NCBI RefSeq assembly: GCF_014279995.1
Contig: NZ_CP047935.1
Location: forward strand, 2,749,494 to 2,813,493
Source: Synechococcus sp. BIOS-E4-1
Lineage (GTDB): Bacteria > Cyanobacteriota > Cyanobacteriia > PCC-6307 > Cyanobiaceae
Direction: 5' to 3'
DNA: 64,000 nt
In this document: one piece after another, positions 28,052-36,536 of the stretch
Position numbering within the stretch: position 1 is the stretch's first letter
Layout: the number at the start of each line of letters is the position of its first letter
Made by a program: the position numbers and the translations under genes
Notes under the pieces: generated by a model
The model's input: only the letters and a program-made list of their open reading frames with translations
Database searches by the model: none
Told to the model about the DNA's origin: nothing

Positions 28052-28174
28052 ATGACTCTTTTTATAAGTTCAACAACTAAGACTGTTTGGAAATGGATCG
28101 AGGAGTTGTCAGCCCGACAACTCCTTAATCCCGATGCCGGTGCCCACCTGCATCATACTCAAGTCAGCTGTTGA
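28052..28174 (+). CDS. Doubtful 40-aa ORF containing a strong inverted repeat
   Basis: An open frame of 40 residues (TKTVWKWIEELSARQLLN in the middle) starts at ATG 28052. Bases 28101-28125 form a near-perfect inverted repeat, GGAGTTGTC-AGCC-CGACAACTCC, with no T-run on either side. Either the repeat belongs to a small peptide gene by chance, or the site is a structured RNA or a protein-binding site. Evidence is thin for both. Confidence 0.3.
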   Translation: MTLFISSTTKTVWKWIEELSARQLLNPDAGAHLHHTQVSC

Positions 28175-28714
28175 CTGAAAGAGCAGCGATTATCCAAGTC
28201 GCCTTTAAATTGTGGTCGAGAAACCAGCGAGGATCACAACATTTTTAACAAAGCGGAGAATCATCATATCAAGCCAAGGGCGCAAGATGCTACAAATCAG
28301 CAGAGCCTGCTTAGAAAAAAGCTAATAGACGCCATTTGAAGAGCTCTCAAATAGTGACTGGAGAAAAAAGCAAAAATAAAACCAAATGAATGAGTGATTC
28401 AGATGGACAGAGTAGTTGAAATTTATAAAAATTGCTTCATTTCTAAAATCACCATTGATTAGCTCGCGCATCATTCACAAAAAGGTTAGAGAAACGACCG
28501 ATGGGTGCGTTTGTTGAACGAACAGCATCGAGAACAACATAATCAGATCAAGACTGGCCAAATATCTTAAGCCTCAAAAAAAACGATTGGCACGTTAACG
28601 TCCGAACCTGGGTTGAAGAAGTCTCTTAAGGTGATCATATCAACCAGTGGTTGCTTGCTACATAATGCCCCACCCCATTCAGTGAGGCATTGTATGGATC
28701 TTAATGATTAATGA
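28175..28714. other. AT-rich intergenic stretch with a weak terminator
   Basis: 540 bases with no supported gene. At 28664-28691 the minus strand reads AATGCCTCAC-loop-GTGGGGCATT, an imperfect hairpin 24 bases after the stop of the DUF3303 gene, which could end that transcript although it lacks a T-run. Nothing else seen. Confidence 0.45.
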
Positions 28715-28987
28715 TCAACTGTATGCCTTAGCAATCAGTGGACCGGCCTGTTCATCAGTAAGAACTGGTGTCACTTCCCAATCAAGACATTCTGCCCATT
28801 CAGCAGCATGTTCATAACAGGCATCAGCGCTGTCGGCCTCGACAAGGATCCAACCCTCAACAGAACCTGGGCCATGAAAACGCTTCCAGGACTTGCAAGC
28901 TGGAAAAGGGGCTCCAGTTGACAAAAATTTCTTGGCTGCGATCTCGTGATATCCGGTCTTAAAAGACCAATGCATCAAAAAAGTCAT
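28715..28987 (-). CDS. DUF3303-family protein
   Basis: 90 residues from ATG 28987 (MTFLMHWSFKTGYHEIAAKKF). It has the look of the small alpha/beta DUF3303 family common in marine picocyanobacteria, with FLSTGAPFPACKSWKRFHGPGSVEGWILVEADSAD positions 22-56 and a WEVTPVLTDEQAGP end. The fold resembles a ferredoxin-like dimeric barrel. Function unknown. A longer in-frame start at 29026 is unlikely. Confidence 0.82.
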   Translation of the reverse strand: MTFLMHWSFKTGYHEIAAKKFLSTGAPFPACKSWKRFHGPGSVEGWILVEADSADACYEHAAEWAECLDWEVTPVLTDEQAGPLIAKAYS

Positions 28988-29157
28988 AGGAAAATCGTTG
29001 ACTCGAGTAGGATCGCACAAAATCAAAGAAAAAGGAAGTGATCAAGAGTCGTGAAAAGGTACAAGCAATCTATAGAATGATGTAATTCAAAAAATCAATC
29101 AATGTGGTTCTGAAAGAAGCCGTTCAATGACTCAGCTAAAGTTGATTAGCCAAAATT

Positions 29158-29514
29158 TTAGTCGATAAGCCGATCAAAGTACATTCGCATCTCATACTCA
29201 TCAACCGATAAATCGATCTCACTATGTGTAATCCGAAGGGGTAGATCGGGATCAGCCCAATGATGTAAAAATAAACAAACTGATGCCAAAAGCCAGAAAA
29301 AGCTACGGCTCAACGAAGACATCAATGATAAAACATATTCACATGAAGCAGACAGAATCAATAAACTCGACGTCAAAGTCAAGGCTTGATAACGATGAGT
29401 TGACCATAGGAGCAAAGACTGGAGATCAACAATTAATTGATTGATAGCTTGGTTAACGTCATACGAGCTGCAAAAAACCTGGCAAAAGGGCAATGTAAAT
29501 AAAAATACAGTCAA
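29158..29514 (-). CDS. Hypothetical membrane protein
   Basis: 118 residues with an N-terminal hydrophobic stretch (about 1-15) and two further hydrophobic helices (about 45-65 and 68-84), then an acidic tail (HSEIDLSVDEYEMRMYFDRLID). It lies 59 bases beyond the next minus-strand gene and could share its transcript. No family recognised. AT-rich codon use like the neighbours. Confidence 0.45.
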   Translation of the reverse strand: MTVFLFTLPFCQVFCSSYDVNQAINQLIVDLQSLLLWSTHRYQALTLTSSLLILSASCEYVLSLMSSLSRSFFWLLASVCLFLHHWADPDLPLRITHSEIDLSVDEYEMRMYFDRLID

Positions 29515-29573
29515 ATAGTAATAATTAGCTGGCTAAAAGGGGTGCAATTTCCCATTCGCAATGATTATCTCTA

Positions 29574-30050
29574 TTATCCTTCAATACCACGCTCCAATGG
29601 AAGTATGTCCTCATCAGAAGAATCTTTGGAAATTGTTGGAACCGGTATTGCGACCTTAGCTTTTGCTTTTTTAATCGTGAAGGGAGGAACTGCAAAGGAT
29701 GGAATTGGTACACGTACAGAGAATTGACTAGTGCCTACGGGCACGTTATTGATAGAACCGATCCTAGGTCGGTTTGGCAATACTTCCTCACCAGAAGCAT
29801 CATAAATAAATGCAAAAACATCAACGTCCTTAATCAAACTTTTAGCGGTGCTCTTAATCTGTCCTTTCAAGATATAACATCCAGAACGATAACCTTTCGG
29901 CTGTTTAGAAGCAGGATCAGCAGTATCGCATTTCATGAGATCTAGTTGACTTAGCTCAAAATCAAGTGCATGAACAGGAGTAACAGCGACTGTGAAAATC
30001 AAGAAAAAAATTAAAAAAATTGAAAAAACCTGGCTTTTCAAGAAACCCAT
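29574..30050 (-). CDS. Hypothetical secreted protein
   Basis: 158 residues with a clear signal peptide (residues 1-28, hydrophobic core IFLIFFLIFTVAVT, cleavage near VHA). The mature domain is about 100 residues with two Cys (KCDTAD and GCYILKG) and a beta-rich pattern (GQIKSTAKSLIKDVDVFAFIYD, VPVGTSQFSVRVPIP). This layout resembles FxLYD-like extracellular domains, in which GxIxNxS is followed by DVxVxAxIYD. The C-terminus is acidic and Ile-rich. Function unknown. Confidence 0.7.
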   Translation of the reverse strand: MGFLKSQVFSIFLIFFLIFTVAVTPVHALDFELSQLDLMKCDTADPASKQPKGYRSGCYILKGQIKSTAKSLIKDVDVFAFIYDASGEEVLPNRPRIGSINNVPVGTSQFSVRVPIPSFAVPPFTIKKAKAKVAIPVPTISKDSSDEDILPLERGIEG

Positions 30051-30360
30051 GATGGATACACTTTCAAATCAACATTGGTGCATACCAAGAGAATCGGCAA
30101 CTGCAAATTAGCAAGGACATGTATCGATTGACGCACTTGGATAACACAGCGAGGAAATTCAGCATACAAAACAAGGCATACTTAAATGAAAGCAATCATA
30201 TAAAGAACTTAAAGGTGGTCAACAAGAAATGAACAACAAGCCTTGCCACTAAATAATGTTTATAGTGCAACAGTGGCGCAAAACTGAGGAACAATATTAT
30301 GACGATTCAGATTCTATTGAGTGTCAGTGATTTAGGCAATGAACTGACGATAGTTCATCA
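30051..30360. other. Intergenic, nothing recognised
   Basis: 310 AT-rich bases. A 37-codon frame from 30119 has no support. It should contain the promoter of the minus-strand secreted-protein gene near 30060-30120. No repeats or hairpins of note. Confidence 0.4.
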
Positions 30361-30624
30361 TTATTGTTTTGAATAAAAGCCACGACGCTCAACACGTCTC
30401 TTGAAATATTTTGATTCGTATAGCCAAAACTTTTCTTTGTCTAGGACAAACCCCTCGCTCAAGGCAATTGCAACAACATGATCTTCGTTATTTGCCTTGC
30501 TGATTTGATGTTGAAGAGCGTCATCCTGCTTGAGGCGAGAAAGGAAAGCGCAGAGATCTTGTTCTGACTGCTGACACTTTTTCAATCTGCCCATATAAAA
30601 GGGGACAGGATCGTGATGATTCAT
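30361..30624 (-). CDS. Nif11-domain protein without a leader cleavage site
   Basis: 87 residues (ATG 30624; ATG 30594 is an alternative). Residues 21-65 match the Nif11 domain: DLCAFLSRLKQDDALQHQISKA and DHVVAIALSEGFVLDKEKF. It lacks the double-glycine motif and Cys-containing core that define prochlorosin-type precursors, and it ends in a basic, Arg- and Tyr-rich tail (RRVERRGFYSKQ). It may be a stand-alone Nif11 protein of unknown role. Compare the four full precursors at 58-60 kb. Confidence 0.75.
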   Translation of the reverse strand: MNHHDPVPFYMGRLKKCQQSEQDLCAFLSRLKQDDALQHQISKANNEDHVVAIALSEGFVLDKEKFWLYESKYFKRRVERRGFYSKQ

Positions 30625-30870
30625 AAAAAAGAAGGAAGCAAGCTCAAGCTACAAGCAATTAATGCCTTGGTTAGAAAAAAATAAATATCTTAAATGAAGA
30701 TAAGCACTGAAGCTGTTGAGCTTTATTGAACAATTTGGTTTTAAACCCTGTTAAGAGGTGTCTAGAGTCGCTCAGAAAACGAAAGTCGGTTGTTTTGTGT
30801 AAATCAATACTGAGTAGAAGCTGAAAGATTTATATTAACTACTCTAACTTGAAGAAATCTGGGTATTGAT

Positions 30871-31128
30871 TTATTTCACAAGGTTGATTGTCCATCTCCT
30901 ACCTCCCATTCGATCATCCTCTGAATAACAATTTGCCAACAATTCTCCCTTAGCACTGCGCACCATACACTCAAGTCCGTCTTTGGTTGTAATGAAACTG
31001 GAAGCATTGGGACAAATAAGTTTGGAAAAATCACTGCTCATCTCTTCAACAATCTTCCCCCAGACGAGGTCAATATTTTCATCAGAAGCCGCAACAAAGT
31101 GCATGATACTGAGATTGAATTTAATCAA
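30871..31128 (-). CDS. Hypothetical protein, 85 aa
   Basis: 85 residues; ATG 31104 (MHFVAASDENIDLVWGKIVEEM) is an equally good start, giving 77. The pattern is alpha/beta with two Cys (KLICPNASSF and LECMVRSAKG) and a C-terminal strand RRWTINLVK. No family recognised. Single gene on the minus strand. Confidence 0.5.
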   Translation of the reverse strand: MIKFNLSIMHFVAASDENIDLVWGKIVEEMSSDFSKLICPNASSFITTKDGLECMVRSAKGELLANCYSEDDRMGGRRWTINLVK

Positions 31129-31287
31129 CCCTAAGCAGGTTCACGAATATAGCAACGTTCAGATTTTCAGCTAGGGTGTCAATTATGGACAAGTCAACAG
31201 TTCGTTTGAGAAAAGACTCAAGAAATAATCAAGAGGAATTATAAATACTAAAAACTGATTGGATCCCAAAGATCAAGGAGTTCGTTT

Positions 31288-31482
31288 TTACTTTTTGATC
31301 CGTGATGCAACATCCATATAGTCAAAGCCATCAAAATGATTAATTTCTTGCGGCGCAAAGCCTAGTGGCTGAACGGTTTTCGCCATACTCAGGAACTCAC
31401 TGATGTAACCGCGGCGGAGAGTACGCGCAGGGATGCGCTTAGGAGAAAGGTCGCTAATGATCAAAAGCTCAATTGCAGTCAT
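31288..31482 (-). CDS. Hypothetical protein, 64 aa
   Basis: 64 residues starting MTAIELLIISDLSPKRIPA and ending FDGFDYMDVASRIKK. Mixed helical and basic. No family recognised. The start codon lies near an A-rich leader without a strong ribosome-binding site. Supported only by length and a normal amino-acid composition. Confidence 0.45.
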   Translation of the reverse strand: MTAIELLIISDLSPKRIPARTLRRGYISEFLSMAKTVQPLGFAPQEINHFDGFDYMDVASRIKK

Positions 31483-31727
31483 TATAGAACTTCATGAATT
31501 CATACGAAGAATGATTTTGCACAAATCGGCCTGTACAAACAAACATTTTTGCCAGCGAAGCCAGTCTCAGCAGCAGGCTTATGGGTTGCACTGACAAGCA
31601 AGATGCAATAAAAGCTGGTCAAGGCACGAATTGAATCTGAATAGGAAAAGATATCTCGAAAAAGTTGAATTACCCGAATCTAATCAAGAAGACATTTAAT
31701 CCAATGTTTTCAGGATAATACTCCTTC

Positions 31728-32054
31728 TTAGACAACATCACTCAGAGCATATCTCAGGAAATTAAATAAAGAAATCGGATTTAAAGTCAACCAAATCTCT
31801 GATATTGTCAGCCGATCGGAAGATACAAAGCACTGCGATTCATAACGCCGATTAAAATCATCTCGCCGCAGAGCCTGATCTTGGCTCTGCTTAAGTTGCT
31901 TGTGCAGATTCGCCAGGTTTTCCTGATCGATAATTTCCTCATCAATCACCAAAAACCAGCGATCATCTCCCTTCAGGAGATTGACGAGAGTTTGCAGGAA
32001 GCTGCTGATCAAAGAAAGTAAATTTTGCATCTTATCCAGAAGACATCTGATCAT
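31728..32054 (-). CDS. Hypothetical protein, about 100 aa
   Basis: 108 residues from ATG 32054, or 100 from ATG 32030 (MQNLLSLISSFLQTLVNLLKG). A hydrophobic N-terminal helix is followed by WFLVIDEEIIDQENLANL, a Gln/Lys-rich coiled segment and a hydrophobic C-terminus. The N-terminus could associate with membranes. No family recognised. Confidence 0.5.
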   Translation of the reverse strand: MIRCLLDKMQNLLSLISSFLQTLVNLLKGDDRWFLVIDEEIIDQENLANLHKQLKQSQDQALRRDDFNRRYESQCFVSSDRLTISEIWLTLNPISLFNFLRYALSDVV

Positions 32055-32144
32055 AAGACCTGTTCTTCAGTGCCACTTGTGCCGCGGAATACATAGGCAT
32101 CAAATTATCCGTTGCTAAGGAGGAATGTGGTTTGATCTTATCCT

Positions 32145-32234
32145 GTGAACAAGCGAATCATGTTGATCTATGCAGGTATTTTCATTGCAGGTTTTCTATT
32201 CGTCTCGACAGGGCTTGCCTACGACACCTTCTAA
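32145..32234 (+). CDS. Putative 29-aa single-span membrane peptide
   Basis: An open frame from GTG 32145 (or ATG 32160) encodes a peptide with a short basic start (MNKR) and one hydrophobic helix of about 20 residues (LIYAGIFIAGFLFV), ending AYDTF. This is the usual shape of small membrane subunits in cyanobacteria. Just upstream, a strong AAGGAGG at 32117-32123 directly precedes a seven-codon frame (ATG 32124 to TGA) whose stop overlaps the GTG (CTGTGA), so translation could be coupled. No homologue recognised. Confidence 0.4.
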   Translation: MNKRIMLIYAGIFIAGFLFVSTGLAYDTF

Positions 32235-32626
32235 ATGATTTTTACAGCAATATGACTTGTTCTACTGGCATTCAATACAGACCATGGCTAATGCAAGAAA
32301 GCATCCTAAAGAAGAGCGCATTGGAGTCATAGCGAAAAACGAATAAGAAATATATATTACCGTTTCACCAAAAAAATTTTACCTAAATAATACGAGATGA
32401 TTATGATGAGGATACAAGCATGCATTGAGTCGGACATATTGAGTGACGCCTGGAGGCATTGTGGATTGATAAAGACCAGATTCAATCCAAGACTGTGCTT
32501 AAGAACTCATACAGACAGAGGATATATACAATATCAAATCATCCTCGCCTGACAGACAATATTAGGTCTACAATTATTGCAGGACAGCATTTGATGCTAA
32601 CACTTGCAAAATTGAAGGATTGACCG
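32235..32626. other. Intergenic, nothing recognised
   Basis: About 390 AT-rich bases without a supported gene, clear hairpin or repeat. The right end must hold the promoter of the 55-aa gene at 32627. Confidence 0.4.
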
Positions 32627-32794
32627 ATGAATGATTCAGAACAACGAGACTACCCGAAAACGGTCTATGAAAATGCCTGGGAAGATCTGGATGTGATGTA
32701 CGAAAGCTGGAAAACAGTGCATGGAGTAGACCGCAAATTCTGCGTCAGTTTAATCAGAAAATTCGCCAACTATCTTGAAGCTGAGTGCAGCTAG
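32627..32794 (+). CDS. Small acidic protein, 55 aa
   Basis: 55 residues from ATG 32627 to TAG 32794. Sequence: acidic N-terminus, then YENAWEDLDVMYESWKTVHG and RKFCVSLIRKFANYLEAECS, which suggests two amphipathic helices and two cysteines near the C-terminus. The leader contains AAGGATTGACCG upstream of the ATG. No family recognised; a good candidate for a real small gene. Confidence 0.55.
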   Translation: MNDSEQRDYPKTVYENAWEDLDVMYESWKTVHGVDRKFCVSLIRKFANYLEAECS

Positions 32795-32914
32795 TCAACG
32801 AAGAATGATTCAATATAATTCGTAGAAGGATAGATTCGATTCAAATCAAAGAAGTGACAAAAAGACAAATCGATTCCAATATACGAATGCAAACAAATAA
32901 GTATCAATTCACAT

Positions 32915-33361
32915 TTAAGTCATCGCCGAGAAGCATAGTCCATAAAGAATGCCACTGCAAAGCAAACCGAAAGCCCAGCATATCGATCTTAAAGCTGGAA
33001 TATTTCCAATGTAAGCAATAATGTAAATAGCACGAAGAATTGGATGAGCAATGGCAACAAAAATAGCAAGAGAAGAAAGAGTAATGCCATTCATAACAGT
33101 AAGAATGGCAAGAAGAGCCGCGGGAGCATGAAGCGTGAATGATTCAAAACTGTTTTGCTGAGCCCAGCTGGCCCGTTTCCCCCAGGCTGGATAACGATCA
33201 AACATTGAACGTAGAGATGACAGATTACTCATCTCGAACTGAGATTGAAATCGGGCCGCATAGAGAGGTGCAATACTCAAAATGACCATTACAAACGACA
33301 GCACAAGCGACCAGATGTATGGAGTGACATCGGCGTGGGTTGACAACTGTTCAAAAAACAT
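32915..33361 (-). CDS. MAPEG-family membrane protein
   Basis: 148 residues with four hydrophobic helices (about 14-36, 72-92, 95-115 and 122-145). The pattern FESFTLHAPAALLAILTVMNG followed by ILRAIYIIAYIGNIPALRSICWAFGL matches the MAPEG family (membrane-associated eicosanoid/glutathione metabolism) as seen in cyanobacteria. The Arg in the RAIYIIAYIG helix is conserved in the family. Activity (glutathione transferase or peroxidase) is not known for this branch. Confidence 0.82.
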   Translation of the reverse strand: MFFEQLSTHADVTPYIWSLVLSFVMVILSIAPLYAARFQSQFEMSNLSSLRSMFDRYPAWGKRASWAQQNSFESFTLHAPAALLAILTVMNGITLSSLAIFVAIAHPILRAIYIIAYIGNIPALRSICWAFGLLCSGILYGLCFSAMT

Positions 33362-33443
33362 TGGTCTAAGGAATGGATTGATCTCATCAACACCACGATT
33401 TTAAAGAATCATCTCCAATTGAACAAATCAATCTATTCACTCA

Positions 33444-33659
33444 ATGAAAGAGCAGAATGTGCTACAGGAGAGAAATATCCCTCAAATGGGGGATGAGATA
33501 AGCAGGCCCTCTACTAACAAGTGCGGGCTGCCAACTGAAGAGGATGAACGCCTAAAAATCACGCAGGCAAGTGCCAAAAGCACAAGCAAAGCAAGAAATC
33601 TGGATCTTTTTTTGAACAAAAACCAAAGGAATCGTATTCCCATGGCAGAATTGATCTAA
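33444..33659 (+). CDS. Doubtful ORF, 71 aa
   Basis: 71 residues, highly polar (Lys, Asn, Gln, Glu, Ser), without an evident folded core. The start MKEQNVLQERNIPQ follows an AATGAAAGAG context. It may be a small disordered protein or non-coding AT-rich DNA. No family recognised. Confidence 0.3.
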   Translation: MKEQNVLQERNIPQMGDEISRPSTNKCGLPTEEDERLKITQASAKSTSKARNLDLFLNKNQRNRIPMAELI

Positions 33660-33739
33660 CAAGTCAAATCAATTCGAGCTAAGCAGAATTGCATTCAAGC
33701 TGCGTACTCACTAAAGTGAATTGAAATGATGTCCAGCGC

Positions 33740-34444
33740 GTGCTCATCAACCCAAACGAACTTCCTCTCAAGCAAGCCGCAAATCAATGCCAAGCGCTGC
33801 TGAGCAACAAAAGAGTATTGGTCTGTAGCAAAAACCGATTGACCTTAGCTGCATTATGTCTTTGCACACCAATTCTCCAATCACTGATTGGAGGGGCAAC
33901 GACTGAAGATGAAGGCTTAGATTTGCAGCTTAAATTTAATCCAGACATCTTGATCACAAGCGAAGATCTTGAAAAAGGCTATGGAATTCGTCTTGTGGAA
34001 AGGGTTAAACAACACAATCCAAAGATCACAACGCTTATTTTTCTAGGGCGAGAAACAACCGACGTTGTTCATGAAGCCATGGATGCTGGAGCAGACGGGG
34101 TCATGTTCGTCTCATCGGTAGGATCGGGAAACGGAGACTTCATTAAGGCACTCACTACAACTAACGATGGTGGTGTGTACTACCCAAAATCAGTTCGTGC
34201 TGCAGCTACGGCCAAGGTCAAACAACCACCTGAGCTCATTGATCCACTATCTGAACGGGAGCGTGAGGTTCTTCGCTGCATTATTCAGGGAATGAAAAAT
34301 TCAGAAATTGCAGAATCATTATTCCTTTCTTCAGAAACGATCAAAAGCCACGTCAGCACAACAATCCAAAAACTAGGGGTTAGAGACAGAACTCAAGCTG
34401 CTGTGTTTGCTCTCACTCATGGTTTGGTCGACGCCGATCTTTAG
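33740..34444 (+). CDS. LuxR/NarL-type regulator with degenerate receiver domain
   Basis: 234 residues from GTG 33740. The C-terminal HTH is a clear LuxR type: DPLSEREREVLRCIIQGMKNSEIAESL and SSETIKSHVSTTIQKLGVRDRTQAAV (about 168-228). The N-terminal 140 residues keep the response-regulator fold (KRVLVCSKNRLTLAALC, FNPDILITSEDLEKGYGIRLVERV, AMDAGADGVMF). However, the acidic pair reads Ser-Lys, the phospho-acceptor position reads Ser74, and the Lys near position 115 is lost. It therefore cannot use standard Asp phosphorylation. It may respond to a ligand or be constitutive. Confidence 0.88.
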   Translation: MLINPNELPLKQAANQCQALLSNKRVLVCSKNRLTLAALCLCTPILQSLIGGATTEDEGLDLQLKFNPDILITSEDLEKGYGIRLVERVKQHNPKITTLIFLGRETTDVVHEAMDAGADGVMFVSSVGSGNGDFIKALTTTNDGGVYYPKSVRAAATAKVKQPPELIDPLSEREREVLRCIIQGMKNSEIAESLFLSSETIKSHVSTTIQKLGVRDRTQAAVFALTHGLVDADL

Positions 34445-34750
34445 ATTTCAACTTGTGATAGACATGTGACAACTACAGACAAATCACCACAACAAACCAT
34501 CTAAGGTCATAATGCTCTGCATTGAATTCTCTGGCGTTGTTATACTGTTTATGCGTAGAAATGAATCTTCCCGATCCTGTAGGGCGAAGAATTAGGTCAG
34601 AGCTTTTAAAAGCTTTTTGAACAACTCTGGGACAATTGCTCTTCTGGTCAAGAGAAAAGCAGTCATGTTGAAACATCCAGCACACCCGGACCGGACTGAC
34701 TCGCGGCAAAAGCATTGAACCCTTAGAGTATTTATACTTAATCGAACTCC
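34445..34750. other. Intergenic, nothing recognised
   Basis: 306 bases between the regulator and the 30-aa membrane peptide. An 80-codon minus-strand frame (34473-34715) lacks support. The right end has TATTTATACTTAATC close to 34730-34745, which may include a -10 for the small gene at 34751. Confidence 0.4.
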
Positions 34751-34843
34751 ATGACCAGTTCCAGTCTGCTTGTTCTTTTTGTCAGTTTTTCAACTGCCTG
34801 CCTCGTGCTGAGCATTTACAAAATCAACCAGACAGCTCAATGA
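34751..34843 (+). CDS. Putative 30-aa single-span membrane peptide
   Basis: From ATG 34751 to TGA 34843. One hydrophobic helix (SLLVLFVSFSTACLVLSIY) is followed by a short polar tail KINQTAQ. Size and layout are those of small thylakoid or plasma-membrane subunits, but the sequence does not match PsbN, PsbM, PetN or other peptides I know. No strong ribosome-binding site is seen. Confidence 0.5.
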   Translation: MTSSSLLVLFVSFSTACLVLSIYKINQTAQ

Positions 34844-34907
34844 GTCGACGCTGACGATTGTGCCGACGGAATTCTGGCCAAAAGATGATTTTTGGCAAGA
34901 GTCACAC

Positions 34908-35903
34908 TCACATCACACTCCAATTGATCAAGGGTTGTATTCCCAGTGCGATCAAAAGACTAACAATTAATCCTACAGAGGCTTTTCCGACATCGCCGCC
35001 AATCACCTTCACAAGGCTTCCATGTGCCTTGTTCGTGAAAACAGTAGTTTGTTGAATCTCTCTAATGCGCAGGGCTAATTCCCGGCCTGCGAGTAATCCA
35101 AGAAACACCCAGGTTGTACTTAGAGGGAAACTACTAACAAACGCTTCATACAGTAAACAAATTCCAAACATGAAGTCGATGACACTTGCTGATCGCAAAT
35201 CCGACGTATTTGTTTTTGAACGCAATACACCCTGAATCGGCCCCCCTCCAATCACGATGAGCATGCAAAGACCCATACAAAGAATTAGAGTACATACACA
35301 CATCGAAATGAGATTGAGGTTACGTGGTAGATAAACAAAGATATTCGCCATGTCCTGAACCAACCACATACTCCATAAAAAACCAGTCGAAAACCACTGG
35401 ATTGCATACCAAATTTTGTTGATCTCTTTTGAATCCTGATTTCGTCTAAAAATCCATCGTTCTAAAAGCCATACTCCCAAGCCCCAGGCAGCAAGACCGA
35501 GAAACAGTGCCATGACATATCCGGAAATTGAACTCCCTAAAAGTCTTCCAATGTTTTCAGGGACGAAAGAGGAAAGCACCAGAAATGAAGTACTCACGGG
35601 TGCACCCCAAGCCGTCAGAGCCAACACTGCAATCGGAGGAATAATGTAAGCCCAGGTGAAGGGTTCAGGTACTGGAAATGACTCAAGACGACCCCAAGCA
35701 GGTTCACCTTGATTCACCGACCAACCCAGAAAAAGTACGGCAATCGTGAGACCACAAACAAAAACCATCTGAACACTCCTGGGCGTTCGCTGCCGATTCG
35801 AAGCGATATACGTGCCGAGTGTTTGCAGAGAGTCATTGGAAACAACCGAAAAGGCTGCAAGCAGAAACCCGATGATCATCCAGACATTGATATCAATCAC
35901 CAA
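34908..35903 (-). CDS. PiT/PHO4-like permease
   Basis: 331 residues with about nine hydrophobic segments. Two inverted halves each carry a PiT-like motif: SNDSLQTLGTYIASNRQR near residue 23, and VQDMANIFVYLPRNLN near 183, followed by TAWGAPVSTSFLVL (compare the PiT motif GAPVSTTH) and SSFPLSTTWVFLGLLAGREL. This suggests a diverged inorganic phosphate (or other anion) symporter. The invariant GANDVANA signature is not intact (NDSLQT, QDMANI), so the substrate is uncertain. Confidence 0.68.
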   Translation of the reverse strand: MVIDINVWMIIGFLLAAFSVVSNDSLQTLGTYIASNRQRTPRSVQMVFVCGLTIAVLFLGWSVNQGEPAWGRLESFPVPEPFTWAYIIPPIAVLALTAWGAPVSTSFLVLSSFVPENIGRLLGSSISGYVMALFLGLAAWGLGVWLLERWIFRRNQDSKEINKIWYAIQWFSTGFLWSMWLVQDMANIFVYLPRNLNLISMCVCTLILCMGLCMLIVIGGGPIQGVLRSKTNTSDLRSASVIDFMFGICLLYEAFVSSFPLSTTWVFLGLLAGRELALRIREIQQTTVFTNKAHGSLVKVIGGDVGKASVGLIVSLLIALGIQPLINWSVM

Positions 35904-36536
35904 CAGGACTGCTTACTGACATCGTTCGATCATCGCATCGCCCGCAGACACTCCAGGAAGGGAGTAAAAACACAAAGCCATCAGGAGGACATTCGTCAGA
36001 GGCTGCGAAACAGCGCTTTGATGGCTGAACAACACAGCTTACGGCGAAGTTTTTGACCTCAGTCAGTCGTTGTTCGCTATCGATGATTGGTGCCAGCTCA
36101 AGAAAGGTCTATGAGCTTCCCCGGCCACGCCATAAATCGCTGTTGCCATCGACATAGTTTGGAACGAAGCAGCATCCAAGCAGTCGTGGAGCACTTCGGC
36201 AGGTCGATGAAGCAACTTTGGATCAATTCCGGTGCTTGCGCATCAGGAGCAACAGCAGGCGACAACATGGAGCGCCTTTACATTTCGCAGCAAGAGGTTC
36301 AAACTTTCAACGGCAAAATCATCCCGTTCGGAATCATGGACCCGCTTGTTCTGAGGGTTAACTTTCAAGCAGCCTGCTTCTCGCCCTGGCTCTACAAAAG
36401 CCAATAAGCAATTCGCTGCTCAACAGCTCGTGGCCTGCCTTAATTGCACTAGCACAAACAGGCTCAAGCTAATTTGGCATAGCTGTGAACTTCCAATGTA
36501 AGATCTTGCACATACCAAGGGTCATCAAGAATCCAA
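35904..36536. other. Intergenic stretch with one weak ORF
   Basis: About 630 bases. A 66-codon frame at 36207-36407 (plus strand; start MKQLWINSGACASGATAGDN, end ACFSPWLYKSQ) is the only candidate gene, with a weak ribosome-binding site and no known family. Nothing else is seen. The left end must hold the minus-strand promoter of the PiT-like gene. Confidence 0.35.

Noticed and set aside
34473-34715. 80-codon minus-strand frame after the LuxR-type gene
   Set aside because: No ribosome-binding site, unusual composition and no family similarity.
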